64,000 nt of DNA from Neoarius graeffei (Eukaryota; Chordata; Actinopteri; Siluriformes; Ariidae). Below the pieces are notes generated by a model. It did not search any database, was not told the DNA's origin, and worked only from the letters and a program-made list of their open reading frames with translations. Every line of letters starts with the position of its first letter. Positions within the stretch are counted from its first letter, which is position 1. The position numbers and the translations under genes were made by a program. The stretch lies in the NCBI RefSeq assembly GCF_027579695.1, contig NC_083583.1:8323658-8387657 (forward strand), read 5' to 3'. Shown in pieces: positions 41,370 through 53,222 of this stretch.

Positions 41370-42010
41370 AGAACATCTACCTGGGGGAGACAATTCCTAC
41401 CAAGCGGGTCCCCTGGGTGGCAGATAGGGGAAGGACCTTTGGAGGTTAACTGTAAGATATTGAAATAAGCAGCCCCGGACCAAATCACGGGTGTTCCTTT
41501 GGCAAGGCCTAGCACCCAGTAGCCACCCTTGCCAGGGTTACGGTGAAGACTCTAGGCTTTTGGATGGTTTTACCATGGCCATTGGAATGCAGGATGGTTT
41601 GTAGGGTGCTTTGAAAAGCAATGCAAAACAGACCTTGTATTTGGATTCTCACCTCCCTTCGCAGAGCAAATTTGCACATGCCAGCATAACTCGGTCTGAG
41701 AAACCCAGCAATGAGATCTGACACTGCAACCTATCTATAGGACTGACTGGCGACCATAGATCTGTATTATTTGCCATCGAAAGATAAAAATGACTCCCAC
41801 TTTAGAGAGCGCAGATTGCGATTCACTGGGCATTGCTTCAGAGCTTAAACAAGAACTTGCTAGTGAACTGCTTCTTTGGACCACCGACATGGCCATCTTC
41901 ACGTGGGTCGTCCCGCGACAACATATATTGATCAACTCTGTTCAGACACTTGGCGCCAACCAACTAATCTCCCAGCAACGATGATGGATGGCATTGGATG
42001 GGTCAAGTTT
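41370..42010 (+). pseudogene. LINE C-terminal fragment
   Basis: From about 41800, FRERRLRFTGHCF, then LLWTTD and, after a frame change, ATTYIDQLCSDTWRQPTNLP and ATMMDG match the pattern RRLRFAGHCxR...SxLLLW...RRLTYxDxLxRDTG...LxxAMMDR of fish non-LTR retrotransposon polyprotein tails. The upstream text, with TTGCCAGGGTTACGGTGAAG, is part of the same repeat. Clade not assigned. Confidence 0.6.
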
Positions 42011-42149
42011 ATCCAAGTTCACTCGACCAATGATGATGAAGAATATCTTAAAGCCATTAATTCGTCTAGTGATATTGATGAGCGAAATAATACTTCCCCC
42101 CCCCCTTTGCTGTCAAATATAATAGGTTGTAACATACAAACATGAGACA

Positions 42150-42278
42150 GTATCCATCCATCTATTATCTGTAAACACTTATCCTGTACAGGGTTGCAGG
42201 CAAGCTGGAGCCTATCCCAGCTGACTATGGGTGAGAGGCGGGGTACACCCTGGACAAGTCGCCAAGTCATCGCAGGGT
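42150..42278 (-). repeat. SINE fragment
   Basis: 3' part only: CATCCATCTATTATCTGTAA tail side and the CAAGCTGGAGCCTATCCCAG body. Confidence 0.75.
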
Positions 42279-42628
42279 TATGAGACAGTATAAAACATAA
42301 AATTTAAAAAAACCTCTAATATAATGATATGACAAAGAAAAACGTATCATAGTTGACATGGTGACGTTTTCTGTAAGGAGACTTTGAAACATTGAGACTG
42401 TAAGGAGTCTCCAGCGTCAGTGCTCTGTAACAGTCAGTCGTTTTTCAGCCACGGGAAAGTCGAAGGATGTTGCATTTTGTAGTTTCTCAGTAACAAGCTG
42501 CAACATTTTTGTCTTATTAACTACCAAGAGAAATTGACACAAACGAAAACGAGAAGTAACTTGTTTCACGGACTTTCCACAACATTAAACATAACGATAA
42601 GCAAGTAAAAAGTATGATGTTGGAATAT

Positions 42629-42977
42629 CTCATTTCATTATCTCTAGCCGCTTTATCCTGTTCTACAGGGTCGCAGGCAAGCTGGAGCCTATCCCAGCTG
42701 ACTACGGGCGAAAGGCGGGGTACACCCTGGACAAGTCGCCAGGTCATCACAGGGCTGACACATAGACACAGACAACCATTCACACTCACATTCACACCTA
42801 TGGTCAATTTAGAGTCTTGGACTGTGGGGGAAACCGGAGCACCCGGAGGAAACCCACGCAGACACGGGGAGAACATGCAAACTCCGCACAGAAAGGCCCT
42901 CGCCGGCCACGGGGCTCAAACCCGGACCTTCTTGCTGTGAGGCAACAGCGCTAACCACCACACCACCGTGCCGCCCC
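42629..42977 (-). repeat. GAGAT-tail SINE with 11-bp TSD
   Basis: Minus-strand copy. TGTTGGAATAT flanks it at 42618-42628 and 42978-42988. A small internal deletion removes part of the CCAGTTAACCTAACCTGCAT block. Confidence 0.88.
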
Positions 42978-42989
42978 TGTTGGAATATT

Positions 42990-43553
42990 TAATAAATATA
43001 AAATGGGTAAATTGGTCTCTGTGGTATTAGAGGAGGAAAAAACTGTGCTATAATAAGAAAAGAATCAATTTCATCAGTGATTACTTTCCTACACCAGCAC
43101 ACCATGTTCAATTCTTTACGTAATTCACTTCTCCTGTTGGTGCCCTTTGTGTAATCTACCTTCCTTCCTCCATTCTATGTCTAGTCGCATATCTTTAGTA
43201 GTAATTGTTAAAGATGGATAATCACCCCCCCCCCCCCCCCCCCCATCACCACCCCCACCTCTCTGAGGTCACTTATTAACACGCTCAGAGTTTATTCACC
43301 AATTAAATCAAACCATCAACTCGGACTGACCTTTAGAGTCCAGACCGAATAATGTACACTGACCTGATTCTATTAATAGACTGCTTCTGCTTATTCGCAA
43401 AGAAATGTTTCCACACGATTTCAGCTCATAAATCGTTTTCTCCTCTGCAACATGTACAAACTTTCTGTAGCCTTTTAAATCATACCAATATTTAATATAC
43501 AGAGTGATCATACTGTTGAAATATTCCATTGAATTTTTCGTTTAGTGCATATA
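42990..43553. other. Region without recognisable gene
   Basis: Contains an 18-base C run (about 43227-43244) and otherwise unassigned AT-rich sequence. Confidence 0.5.
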
Positions 43554-44140
43554 CACTCCCCGGCCACTTTATTAGGAACACCCATCCATCCACCTGCTGT
43601 TCTGTTTGATGCGGTTCTCTAATCAGCCGATCCCTCGACAGCAGCACGATGCATCAAATCATGCAGATACAAATCAAGAGCTTCAGTTAATGTTCACAAC
43701 ATCAGAATGGGAAAAGCTGTGATCTCAAAGTGTGACTTTCTTTCACTGTGGTATGGGTGTTGGTTTGAGCCAGATGAGTATTTTTGGTTTGAGTATTTCA
43801 GAAACTGCTGCTCTCCTGGGGTTTTCACACACAACAGTCTCTACACAGAATGGTGCGAAAAACAAAAAACAAACATCCACTGAGTGAGTGAACGACATTT
43901 CTGTGGGTGGAAACAAACCCTTTGGTGATGAGAGGTCAGAGGAAAATGGACAGATTGGTTTGAGCTTTTTTGCGAGGAAGGATATAGTAACTCATATAAT
44001 CACTTTTTACAACCATGGTGAGCAGAAAAGCATCTCAGCATGCGACAGAAAACAGAAGACCACACTGGGTTCCACTCCTGCAGCCAAGAACAGGAATTTT
44101 AGAATCAAGAACAAGTTCCTTTTAAAGTGGCCGGTGAGTG
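43554..44140 (+). mobile_element. Tc1-type element, internally deleted (587 bp)
   Basis: Ends CACTCCCCGGCCACTTTATT and TTTTAAAGTGGCCGGTGAGTG are inverted, with TA on both sides. N-terminal transposase sequence (ISETAALLGFSHTTVS-like text near 43790-43850, then KAISLTTMVSRKASQHATEN-like fragments) stops at the linker, and the right end follows at once. The catalytic domain is deleted. Confidence 0.85.
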
Positions 44141-44518
44141 TATATCAGCACTCAGAAAAACAGAACAATGGCTTGACGGTTCATTCGTTGCATTCTTTCA
44201 ATTCTGCATATCTATATCAGCTTAATATGATTAATTAGGTTTACAAAGACCTGGCAGTGGTGTTTGTATTACTGGTTCACACATATACAGGAAACAGGAA
44301 ATAAAAGGTCCAATCTAGCACACTAAAGAGTCAAAGTTTAGTCCTTCAATGTTCTATGTAGGTTTTCATTTCACAATTGGCTTCAGTTGAGACTCGAACC
44401 CTTAAAGGTGCAGTTTGTAATTTTTAAAAGTGGCCCCAGACTTGTGTTAGCAATATAATTTCAGAGATACCTTTAAATGAATTTAAAATAAATAAATACA
44501 TTTTTATACTATACTTAA

Positions 44519-45237
44519 AGGAACAGTCCACCGTACTTCCATAATGAAATATGCTCTTATCTGAATTGAGACGAGCTGCTCCGTACCTCTCCGAGCTTTG
44601 CGCGACCTCCCAGTCAGTCAGACGCAGTCAGACGCGCTGTCACTCCTGTTAGCAATGTAGCTAGGCTCAGCATGGCCAATGGTATTTTTTGGGGCTGTAG
44701 TTAGATGCGACCAAACTCTTCCGCGTTTTTCCTGTTTACATAGGTTTATATGACCAGTGACATGAAACAAGTTCTGTTACACAAATTGAAACGTAGCGAT
44801 TTTCTATGCTATGGAAAGTCCGTACTATAATGACAGGCGTACTAACACCTTCTGCGCACTTCGACAGCGCATTGATACGGAGCTCAGATATCAATGCGCT
44901 GCCGAAGCGCGCAGAAGGTGTTAGTACGCCTGTCATTATAGTGTGGACTTTCCATAGCATAGAAAATCGCTATGTCTCAATTTGTGTAACTGAACTTGTT
45001 TTATGTCACTGGTAATATAAACCTATGTAAACAGGAAAAACGCGGAAGAGTTTGGTCGCATCTAACTACAGCCCCAAAAAATACCATTGGCCATGCTGAG
45101 CCTAGCTACATTGCTAACAGGAGTGACAGCGCGTCTGACTGACTGGGAGGTCGCACAAAGCTCGGAGAGGTACGGAGCAGCTCGTCTCAATTCAGATAAA
45201 AGCATATTTCATTATGAAAGTACGGTGGACTGTTCCT
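44519..45237. mobile_element. 719-bp near-perfect palindrome flanked by TTAA
   Basis: AGGAACAGTCCACCGTACTT at the left pairs with AAGTACGGTGGACTGTTCCT-type sequence at the right, and pairing continues through nearly the whole unit to a centre near 44878 (arms about 350 bp, a few mismatches, for example TTGCGCGACC against GGTCGCACAA). TTAA at 44515-44518 and 45238-45241 is the target. There is no coding potential. A fold-back, non-autonomous DNA element of a TTAA-using superfamily (Kolobok or piggyBac) fits. Confidence 0.85.
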
Positions 45238-45625
45238 TTAAATACATACTCAGTTCTATTTACCTTGTTGGGCCAGAAATTAGCTCCACCCCCAGGCTAA
45301 GCAGAGCTGCTCAGGTCTGAACCTCTCACAGAAGGCATAAATAGATCTAAAACAGGGGTTGGCAAAGAAAGTAAAGACTTACCTATGCTTTAATCGCAAC
45401 TGCAAATCGCCTCACAGACAGACAGGGTAAATTACATACTGCCCCTTTAATCTTCCAAAGAACCTTTGAGGAACCATTCAATTTGGTTAACATTTGCACA
45501 GTTCCTAAATGTTGTAGCAAATCCATAAAATATTGTTTGGAGGAGATAAACTTTGAAGAAACTTTAAAGAAATATTTAAAATTAGTGAACATTTTCTTTT
45601 TTCTGATTTGTATATAGTATCTGGA

Positions 45626-45898
45626 CCGCGAGTTGGCCTAGTGGTTAGCGTGTCCGCCTCTCGATAGCGAGTTCTACTCACGGTCGGGTCATACCAAAGA
45701 CCATCATAAAAATGGTACCTACTGCCGTCTGGCAAGGCACACTGCAATACAGATGTGAGTGGGGAGTCAAACTCTTGTGGTTACCAGAGGACTCGCCCCC
45801 CACTGTAACCCTAGCTATGTAATAGGCGAGAGGCCGAGGGCTATGGAAACGGAGATCGGCGCCACCCTATGCGCCACATGGCGTGGAAAGGGACTTTG
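45626..45898 (+). repeat. tRNA-derived SINE (second family) with 14-bp TSD
   Basis: The head has GAGTTGGCCTAGTGGTTAGC (box A) and CGGTCGGGTCATACC (degenerate box B). The body ends in GGCGTGGAAAGGGACTTTG. ATATAGTRTCTGGA flanks it at 45612-45625 and 45899-45912, with one difference. Confidence 0.85.
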
Positions 45899-46126
45899 AT
45901 ATAGTGTCTGGAGTTATGAATCAACTGAATTTGGGAAGAAAGACCACACCTGAAACTTACCCTTCTTCCTAGTTAACTTCCTATAAACTCTATTTCTCCA
46001 AAAATGATGGAACTTCTGCCACACAATGAGTAAAAATTGAGTAAATAATACTAATGAAATGATGAATGAAACAACATCCCATAACATCCCTTTATCCCAA
46101 TAATAATAACAATAATAATAATAATA

Positions 46127-46502
46127 GGCGGCACGGTGGTGTAGTGGTTAACGCTGTCACCTCACAGCAAGAAGGTCCGGGTTCGAGCCCCGTGGCCAAC
46201 GAGGGCCTTTCTATGCGGAGTTTGCATGTTCTCCCCGTGTCCGCGTGGGTTTCCTCCGGGTGCTCCGGTTTCCCCTACAGTCCAAAGACATGCAGGTTAG
46301 GTTAACTGGTGACTCTAAATTGAGCGTAGGTGTGAATGTGAGTGTGAATGGTTGTCTGTGTCTATGTGTCAGCCCTGTGATGACCTGGCGACTTGTCCAG
46401 GGTGTACCCCGCCTTTCGCCCGTAGTCAGCTGGGATAGGCTCCAGCTTGCCTGCGACCCTGTAGAAGGATAAAGCGGCTAGAGATAATGAGATGAGATGA
46501 GA
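46127..46502 (+). repeat. GAGAT-tail SINE, full length
   Basis: Head GGCGGCACGGTGGTGTAGTG at 46127, B box GGGTTCGAGCCC, tail of about seven GAGAT units. It is preceded by an AAT run that obscures any TSD. Confidence 0.9.
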
Positions 46503-46702
46503 TGAGATGAGATGAGATGAGATAAAATAAAACATTCTCAACCATTTACAGATTTCAGACTCTACCAGAACAATTAGTTTAAAAATTACAGTTTTGTTCA
46601 TTTGGTCGGTTGCTGTTTTTCTTTTCTTAAACTGGTTTGGAGATCTTATATAGGTTCTTTCTTTCAGACTTCCTGAATAATCTTGCTGTTATAACAATAA
46701 TA

Positions 46703-47898
46703 CACTGCCCTGCCAAAAAAAAACCATTCACACACTCGAATATTTCATTGGCCTGCCTTTAGCTTTGATTACAGCATACATTCGCTGTGGCATTGTTTCG
46801 ATAAACTTATCCAATGTCACAACATTTATTTCAGTCCGGAGTTATATTAATTTGTCACTGAGATCTTGTGTTGATGATGAAAGAGTCGAACCATTGTGTA
46901 AAGTCTTCAGCATCCCAAAGATTCTCAATGGGGTTAAAATCAGGACTCGGTGGTGTGTGAAAATGATTCTCGTGCTCCTTGAACCACTCTTTCACAATTT
47001 GAGCCCTAATTTTATCCCCATGTCATCAGGGAAGAAAAAAAATCCATTGAAGAGATGATAACCCGGTCATTCAGTCCATTCAGGTCATCAGCTGACTTCA
47101 TGTCGTCATGCCCCATAACGTTCACCTGACCAACTGAATCAACCCCAGATCATCACCCTGCCTCCAGAGACTTGTACAGTGGCCACTATGCATGATGGAT
47201 GCATCGCTTCATGAGCTTCCCTTCTTACCCTGACACGCCCATCACTCAGGAATAGGGTCAATCTGGACTCATCAGACCACATGACCCTTTTCCATCGCTC
47301 CAGAGTCCAATCTTTATGCTCTGTAGCAAACTGAAGTCTATTCTCTTGATTAGTCTCATGAGCAAGTGGTTTTCTTATGGACACACAGCTATTTAGTCCC
47401 GATCCTGTGAGTTCATGGCACATTGTGAGGGTGGAAATGATCTTAGTTTCACTATTAAACATGGTCGTGAGTTCTACTGTTGATTTTTTTTCACCAAGCA
47501 TTTACGTGATCTCTGATCAGAGTCAGTCAGGATCTTTTTCCAAGCACATTTTTTCATGAAGGTGACAGTCCTCCACTATTCTTCCAGGTTTTAATAATGC
47601 GAAGGACAGTTCTTAACACCGTTCCAGTCATTTCAGTAATCTCCTTAGTTGTTTTCTTTGCTTGATCCAGGCTAGTAATTTGACCTTCTGAAACACAGAA
47701 ACATCTTTTCCATGAGCACGGGATATGTCTTCCGACATGTTTGTTTAAGAAATGAGAAGCTACTCACTGCATCAGTTAGAGTTACAAGAATTGTTACAGC
47801 TGAAACACATTAATCACTGCAGTAATTATCCAATCAAAGGCTCTTATGTATTTAGTTATTTAAATCCAAATGGTGACTTTGTTTTTGACCGGGCAGTG
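46703..47898 (-). mobile_element. Tc1/mariner-type relic (1,196 bp)
   Basis: TA-CACTGCCCTGCCAAAAAA at the left and GACCGGGCAGTG-TA at the right, with TA on both sides. Confidence 0.88.
47139..47740 (-). pseudogene. Tc1-like transposase fragment
   Basis: Minus strand, from about 47740: MSEDISRAHGKDVSVFQKVK-like start, then, after frame breaks, RKPLAHETNQENRLQFATEH, KDWTLERWKRVMWSDESRLT (first catalytic Asp), LFLSDGRVRVRREAHEAMHP and VQVSGGRVMIWG (Gly-rich box). The parts with the second Asp and the Glu are not recognisable in 46750-47130. Confidence 0.8.
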
Positions 47899-48780
47899 TA
47901 TTAGATTAGACATGATTGAGCACTAGATTAGACATCGCATTACAGATCCTCTCCAAATATATTTTTAATTTTACAGATATACTGTATGTAAAGATACCTT
48001 CAAGGCCAGCTGATATAAACGGGGTCGTTGGGCTAAGACTGATATTTGGTTTATGCATTCTGATTTTCTGTCAACAAATAGCTTTGAGTAAATTTATTTT
48101 TGTAGAACCAAGCACAACAGTATGACCAGTGTTCCTCAGAAGAATACACAGAATGGCATGAAGAAGAAGTGAGGCTGGGGCTGATTTCTTTCTAGCCCAG
48201 GTTGTAGTCTATCAGTGACGGGCGTGAGTTAGTCAGGTGATTACAGACTGACACATCACTTGGATTTCATGTGGACTGGAGCTTTACGTCATTTTTAAGC
48301 ACACTTTGCTGCCACATTCATAACATAACATGTAATTATCAGTGATTGAAATAGCACATATGGAATACAGTTGTGGGTGTCACAAATACAAACAAGGTGA
48401 ATTGTCCAATAAAAGTGTGGTTTGAACGATAGAGTTGGCTAATGGAAAGCGTAGCTTTCTGTTTTTCCTGTGTGTATGTATAAGAGTTTTATGCCTATGA
48501 TGAGATCCCATGCAATAAGGCTCAGCCATAATGCTTTCATAACAGTCATGCTTAGTAACAGATATCGTGACCAGCCATCATTGGTTATACCTTAATAAAT
48601 CTCAAGTAATGATCATGACTGTCCATTCTCGCCTCACATAATCCTCTTGTCTTTTGTTGGCAAAAGCAGGGTGATGAAAGGCCAGCAAGAAGGCTTGAGG
48701 AAAAAATCATGAGAAAGAAGATAAGCACAGTGGGCAGGCAGGCAGAACAAACACTGAAAAGGTCCTGCAAGGCACAGGAT
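47899..48780. other. Region without recognisable gene
   Basis: No supported ORF or element ends. Part may be copine 3' flank or distal 3' UTR. Confidence 0.4.
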
Positions 48781-48782
48781 TT

Positions 48783-48785
<3 letters not shown>

Positions 48786-48840
<55 letters not shown>
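48786..48840. repeat. CA microsatellite
   Basis: About 27 CA units. Confidence 0.95.
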
Positions 48841-48841
<1 letters not shown>

Positions 48842-49159
48842 CAGAATTAAGAAGAATTAAGAGATGGCCTTGGCGGAGAACTTGCAGAGAGCTGGCAGGG
48901 GGTCAGAGGTCTGGAACTGTGGTGGGAAGGTTTATACGAAGATTCCAGCACAGACAATGAAGATATGGGCATGATGCCAAGCACGGGACATGATCCAAGA
49001 AGAACTAAACCTCCTTCTGTGTAAACATGTTATGTATAAATAAACAGGGAAACAGAATGGCAATGTAATGTTTGTCGTGGTGGTGGTTGTTGTTGTTCTC
49101 GGATCTTGCACTCGAAGGTGTGAAGGGACTGAGCGGAGGTCAGGACTCGCATAGACGTG

Positions 49160-49300
49160 TTAATCTGGGGTGTTGGCAATGGAGCTGGGCATGGAGTCTA
49201 AAACAGGATTCATGGGAGGAATGGCCTTATGACTGAAGTACTCGACGACCTGCTTGGGCACCTCGGCCAAGACGCACTTCGCCAATGCAGCAGGAGACGC
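49160..49300 (-). CDS. cpne7: Copine gene, terminal coding exon with stop
   Basis: After a TTTTTTCAG acceptor on the minus strand, 46 codons and a TAA stop encode ASPAALAKCVLAEVPKQVVE, then YFSHKAIPPMNPVLDSMPSS and IANTPD. SPAALAKxVLAEVPxQVVxYY is the invariant end of copine A domains, followed by a divergent C-terminal tail specific to each paralogue. The frame matches the exon at 58935-59171, which ends FKT, giving FKTASPAALAK. The intron between them is 9,634 bp and has been enlarged by transposons. The exon is too short for simple ORF scans and was found by reading the minus strand. The 3' untranslated region should run leftward from 49159. I do not see a convincing nearby polyadenylation signal. 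Confidence 0.9.
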   Translation of the reverse strand, partial: ASPAALAKCVLAEVPKQVVEYFSHKAIPPMNPVLDSMPSSIANTPD

Positions 49301-49325
49301 CTGAAAAACAAACACACGTTACATT

Positions 49326-49515
49326 ACATTACAGGTATTTAGCAGACACTCTTATCCAGAGCGACATACAACATACCCAGAGCAGCCTGGGGAGCAGTTG
49401 GGGGTTAGGTACCTTGCCCAAGGGCACTTCAGCCATTCCTGCTGGTCCAGGGAATCAAACCAGTGACCTTTTTGTCCCAAAGCAGCTTCTCTAACCATTA
49501 GACCATGGCTTCCCC
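49326..49515 (-). repeat. tRNA-like SINE (third family), in the last copine intron
   Basis: On the minus strand ATGGTCTAATGGTTAGAGAA (box A-like) and CACTGGTTTGATTCCCTGG (box B-like) lead into CTTGGGCAAGGTACCTAACC and the CTGCTCTGGGTATG body, with an ATGTAATGTAACG-type tail. A second copy is at 63030-63190. Confidence 0.75.
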
Positions 49516-49913
49516 CACAGATCTTTATTCCCCATATGATCGAGACCAACTACCATGTCACTCAATTTGTAAATGTACTGAGAAATCAGAAAGTGTAAAA
49601 TCCTCTTTCCTGAAGCCTTTTCTGTGATGGAAAGCTTCGCATGCTACAAAGAGCTGACACTGGAGACTCGTTCCATAAATGGTCATAAACATCTCCTTCC
49701 AGAGAACTTCACCATGTCAAAGGTTTTCTTTGTGAGTTTAGCTTAGACTTGGGTGGAAATATATTGTTCAGAGCAATAGATGTGCGATATTCAGTAGATC
49801 CACAGTGACCTATAAGGTAACCGAATGTGTATTATTTTGTTACACTTAACTTAAAAGGACTAGGACATCTCATTTTTCATTTTAAAAAAATTAATTAGCT
49901 ATGTTTTCACCTC

Positions 49914-50104
49914 GACTCTAAATTGACCGTAGGTGTGAATGTGAGTGTGAATGGTTGTCTGTGTCTATGTGTCAGCCCTGTGATGACCTGGTGACTTGTC
50001 CAGGGTGTACCCCGCCTTTCGCCCGTAGTCAGCTGGGATAGGCTCCAGCTCGCCTGCGACCCTGTAGAAGGATAAAGCGGCTAGAAATAATGAGATGAGA
50101 TGAG
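49914..50104 (+). repeat. GAGAT-tail SINE, 5'-truncated, 13-bp TSD
   Basis: Starts within the body at GACTCTAAATTGACCGTAGG and ends in GAGATGAGATGAG. ATGTTTTCACYTC flanks it at 49901-49913 and 50105-50117, with one mismatch. 5' truncation with a TSD is what target-primed reverse transcription produces. Confidence 0.88.
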
Positions 50105-50146
50105 ATGTTTTCACTTCCGTTGGTTTGTTTGTTCGTTCCCAATGTA

Positions 50147-51719
50147 CAACCCCAATTCCAAAAAAGTTGGGATGCTGTGTAAAACATAAATACAAACAGA
50201 ATGCAATAATTTGCAAATCTTGAAAACCCTATATTTCATTGACAGTAGTACAAAGACAACATATCAAATGATAAAAATGATCAATTTTACTGTTTTTTGA
50301 AAAATATATGCTCATTTTGAATTTGATGTCAGCAACGCATTTCAAAAAAGTTGGGACGGGACATGTTTACCACTGTGTTGCATCACCTCTACTTTTAACA
50401 ACACTCTGTAAACGTTTGGGAACTGAGGAGACCAACTGCTGTAGTTTTGAAAGAGAAATGTTGTCCCATTCTTGCCTGATATACAATTTCAGTTGCTCAA
50501 CCGTTCGGGGTCTCCTTTGTCATATTTTGCGCTTCATAATGCGCCAAATGTTTTAAATTGGAGACAGAGCTGGACTGCAGGCAGGCCAGTTTAGCATCTG
50601 GACTCTTTTACTGTGGAGCCATGCAGTTTTAATATGTGCAGAAAGCGATTTGGCATTGCCTTGTGAAAGAAGAAAGGCCTTCCCTGAAAAAGATTTTGTC
50701 TGGATGGCAGCATGTTGCTCTGAAACATGTATATATCATTCAGCATTAATGATGCCTCCCAGATGTACAAGCTATCCATATCATGTGCACTAATGCACCC
50801 TCATACCATCACAGATGCTGGCTTTTGAACTGTGCACTTATAACAAGCTGGATGGTCCCTCTCCTCTTTAGCCTGGAGGACGTGGGGTCCATGATTTCTC
50901 AAAAGAATTTCTATTTTTGATTCATCAGACCTCGGGACAATTTTTCACTTCACCTCAGTCCATCATAAAAGAGCTCAGGCCCAGAGAAGGTGGTGGTATT
51001 TCTGGATATTGTTTATATCTAGTTTTAACTTGCATTTGTGGATGCAATAATGAACTGTTTTTCCAGAAGATGGTTTTCTGAAGTGTTCCTGAGCCCATAC
51101 AGTGATTTCCACTACAGACACGTATCTGCTTTTAATGCAGTGTCTCCTGAGGGCCTGACGATCACAGGCACCCAATGTCAGTTTTCAGCCTTGTCTCTTG
51201 CATACAGAGATTTCTCCAGATTCTCTGAATCTTTTAATGATATTATGTACCATAGATGATGTGAGCCCCAAATTCTTTGCAATTTTACATTGAGGAACGT
51301 TATTCTTAAATTGTTGCATTGTTTGCCCACGCAGTCTTTCACAGAGTGGTGAAACCCTCCCCATCTTTACTTCTGAGAGACTTCGCCTCTCTGGGATGCT
51401 CTTTTTATACACAGTCGTGTTACTGACCTGTTGCCAATTAACCAAATTATTATTATTATTATTATTATTATTAGCATTACACAACTTTTACAGTCTTTTG
51501 TTGCCCCTGTCCCAACTTTTCTGAAACGTGTTGCTGACATCAAATTCAAAATGAGCATATATTTTTCAAAAAACAATAACATTTCTTAGTTTCAACATTT
51601 GATATGTTGTCTTTGTACTATTTTCAATGAAATATAGGGTTTCCATGATTTGCATATCTTCACATTCTGTTTTAATTTATGTTTTACATGGTGTCCCAAC
51701 ATTTTTGGAATTGGGGTTG
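50147..51719 (-). mobile_element. Tc1-type transposon, decayed relative of 28830-30434
   Basis: Left end CAACCCCAATTCCAAAAAAG, right end CATTTTTGGAATTGGGGTTG, TA on both sides, and inner AAAAAAGTTGGGACGGG repeats. An ATT repeat expansion lies at 51448-51472. Confidence 0.9.
50390..51390 (-). pseudogene. Tc1 transposase, heavily decayed
   Basis: The minus strand gives MGRVSPLCERLRGQTMQQFK, NVPQCKIAKNLGLTSSMVHN and [18 protein letters not shown] (DNA-binding part), then ALRRHCIKSRYVSVVEITVW, then LYIWEASLMLNDIYMFQSNM and LPSRQNLFQGRPFFFH with the second Asp position lost. It aligns throughout with the intact transposase at 29192-30214 but has many stops and indels. Confidence 0.85.
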
Positions 51720-51970
51720 TAACTCAAAAAGTAGTGAACGGATTCTGATGAAATTTGGAGGAAAGGTCGGCTATGGGCCAAGGAACAATTGATTAGATTT
51801 TTATGCAAATATAGATATGTATTCGGATCCAGAATTTTTTTGTCTTCCCAATGTAACTCAAAAAGTAGTGAATGGATTTGGATGAAATTTGGTGGACAGC
51901 TTTAGCATTATCCTCGGTTCAAGTGATTAGACTTTGATGTTGATATGTGGCTGGGCAGAGGTATGCAGTC
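51720..51970. repeat. Dispersed repeat R2 segment
   Basis: Two internal repeats of ACTCAAAAAGTAGTGAAYGG followed by TGATGAAATTTGGWGGA. The Tc1 at 50147-51719 is inserted directly before it at CAATG-TA-ACTC. Confidence 0.75.
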
Positions 51971-52529
51971 TCATCGTCGTTGGCATAGCTCGAGGTTGAG
52001 TATCCTTTCCAAGATCAAGGTGCAGGGTGCTTGAAGCAGAGATGACTTGAGAGTCCAAGATGCGAGTGAAACAATCGAGGGCAGGGGGTAGTAGGAGGTG
52101 GTCTATTGCTGGCTGCTCTCTGTTGTTCTCGGAGCTTTCAGTGGTGGCATTTTTCATTGGCATGATGTCTTTTATCGTTTTCAGCCTTGATGGAGCCAGA
52201 AAGATAGGACATTCTCCAAAGCCTTTGGTTTTCTGCGACTGCCTCCCAGTTATTTGGGAACTGCCGCCACAATGGCGGCGCGTGTAGATGCAGCGACCCG
52301 ATGCTCCTCTTTAGTTAGCAGCTACACATTGAGAAGGACTTATACCCGAACTGAACTTATCAGCCTCAAACAACACTGGACCGGTTGGACCCCAGAAGGG
52401 TTCGACTCGTTCCTGGAGAGGATACGCCAGCGATAATGGACAGAGAGGAGGCGACAGTGGTGCTGCGAAAGACGCCTGAAGCAGGGCAAATTAGCCAGCA
52501 TCAGAGCTAGGCTAACCAAGACTCCACAT

Positions 52530-53170
52530 AAACCAGCGGTTCCAAGCATTTTTCTCACTAACGTCCACTCCCTGGTCAACAAGATGGACGAGATTAAACT
52601 ACGGGACGTTAACAACCAGATAGACAGCTGCATCATGGTGATAACGGAGACTTGGCTGCATGAAAACATCCCGGACCTAGCTGTGGAGCTAGCAGGTTGT
52701 ACAGTCTTCCGGGTGGACCGCACATCAAACTTAGGTAAGATGAGAGGAGGAGGTGTGTGCGTCTATATCGACAACAGTTGGTGCACGGACACTACTGTTA
52801 TTGAGAGACACTGCTGTCCAGATTTCGAGTTTCTACTGTTAAAGTGCAGACCTTTTTATCTGCCCAAGGAAATCACTCAAGTGTTTGTAGCTGCTGTGTA
52901 TATCCACCTGCGAGCTAATGCTAATAGCTATGAGCAGGCTACATGATAGCATCAGCAGGCAGCAGAACAAACACCCAGAGGGCTTCTTCATCATGGCTGG
53001 GGACTTCAACCACGTCAATTTAAAGACTGTGCTCCCCAGATTCTATAACAATGTGGACATTAAAACAAGGAAGAGCAGAACACTAGACCAGGTCTACAAC
53101 AAAATTATGGAGCCTACAAAGCTCGCCCCTCCCCTCACCTCGGACACTCAGACCATCTTTCCCTGTTCCT
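52530..53170 (+). pseudogene. LINE endonuclease domain
   Basis: LTNVHSLVNKMDEIK (N-terminal Asn motif), ITETWLHENIPD (catalytic Glu), GGGVCVYIDNSWC, VFVAAVYIHL and, in another frame, FIMAGDFNHVNLKTVLPRFY (GDFN). The terminal SDH motif seems to survive only as SDTQT. Two frame changes separate the parts. Confidence 0.8.
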
Positions 53171-53222
53171 GACACCAGCTTACAAGCCCCTCATCTGCAG
53201 GTCTAAGCCACAGTACAAGTCC

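Noticed and set aside
46130..46200. tRNA-gene-like A and B boxes at SINE heads
   Set aside because: They sit in multicopy SINEs with TSDs, and a proper cloverleaf with a mature 3' end is not formed.
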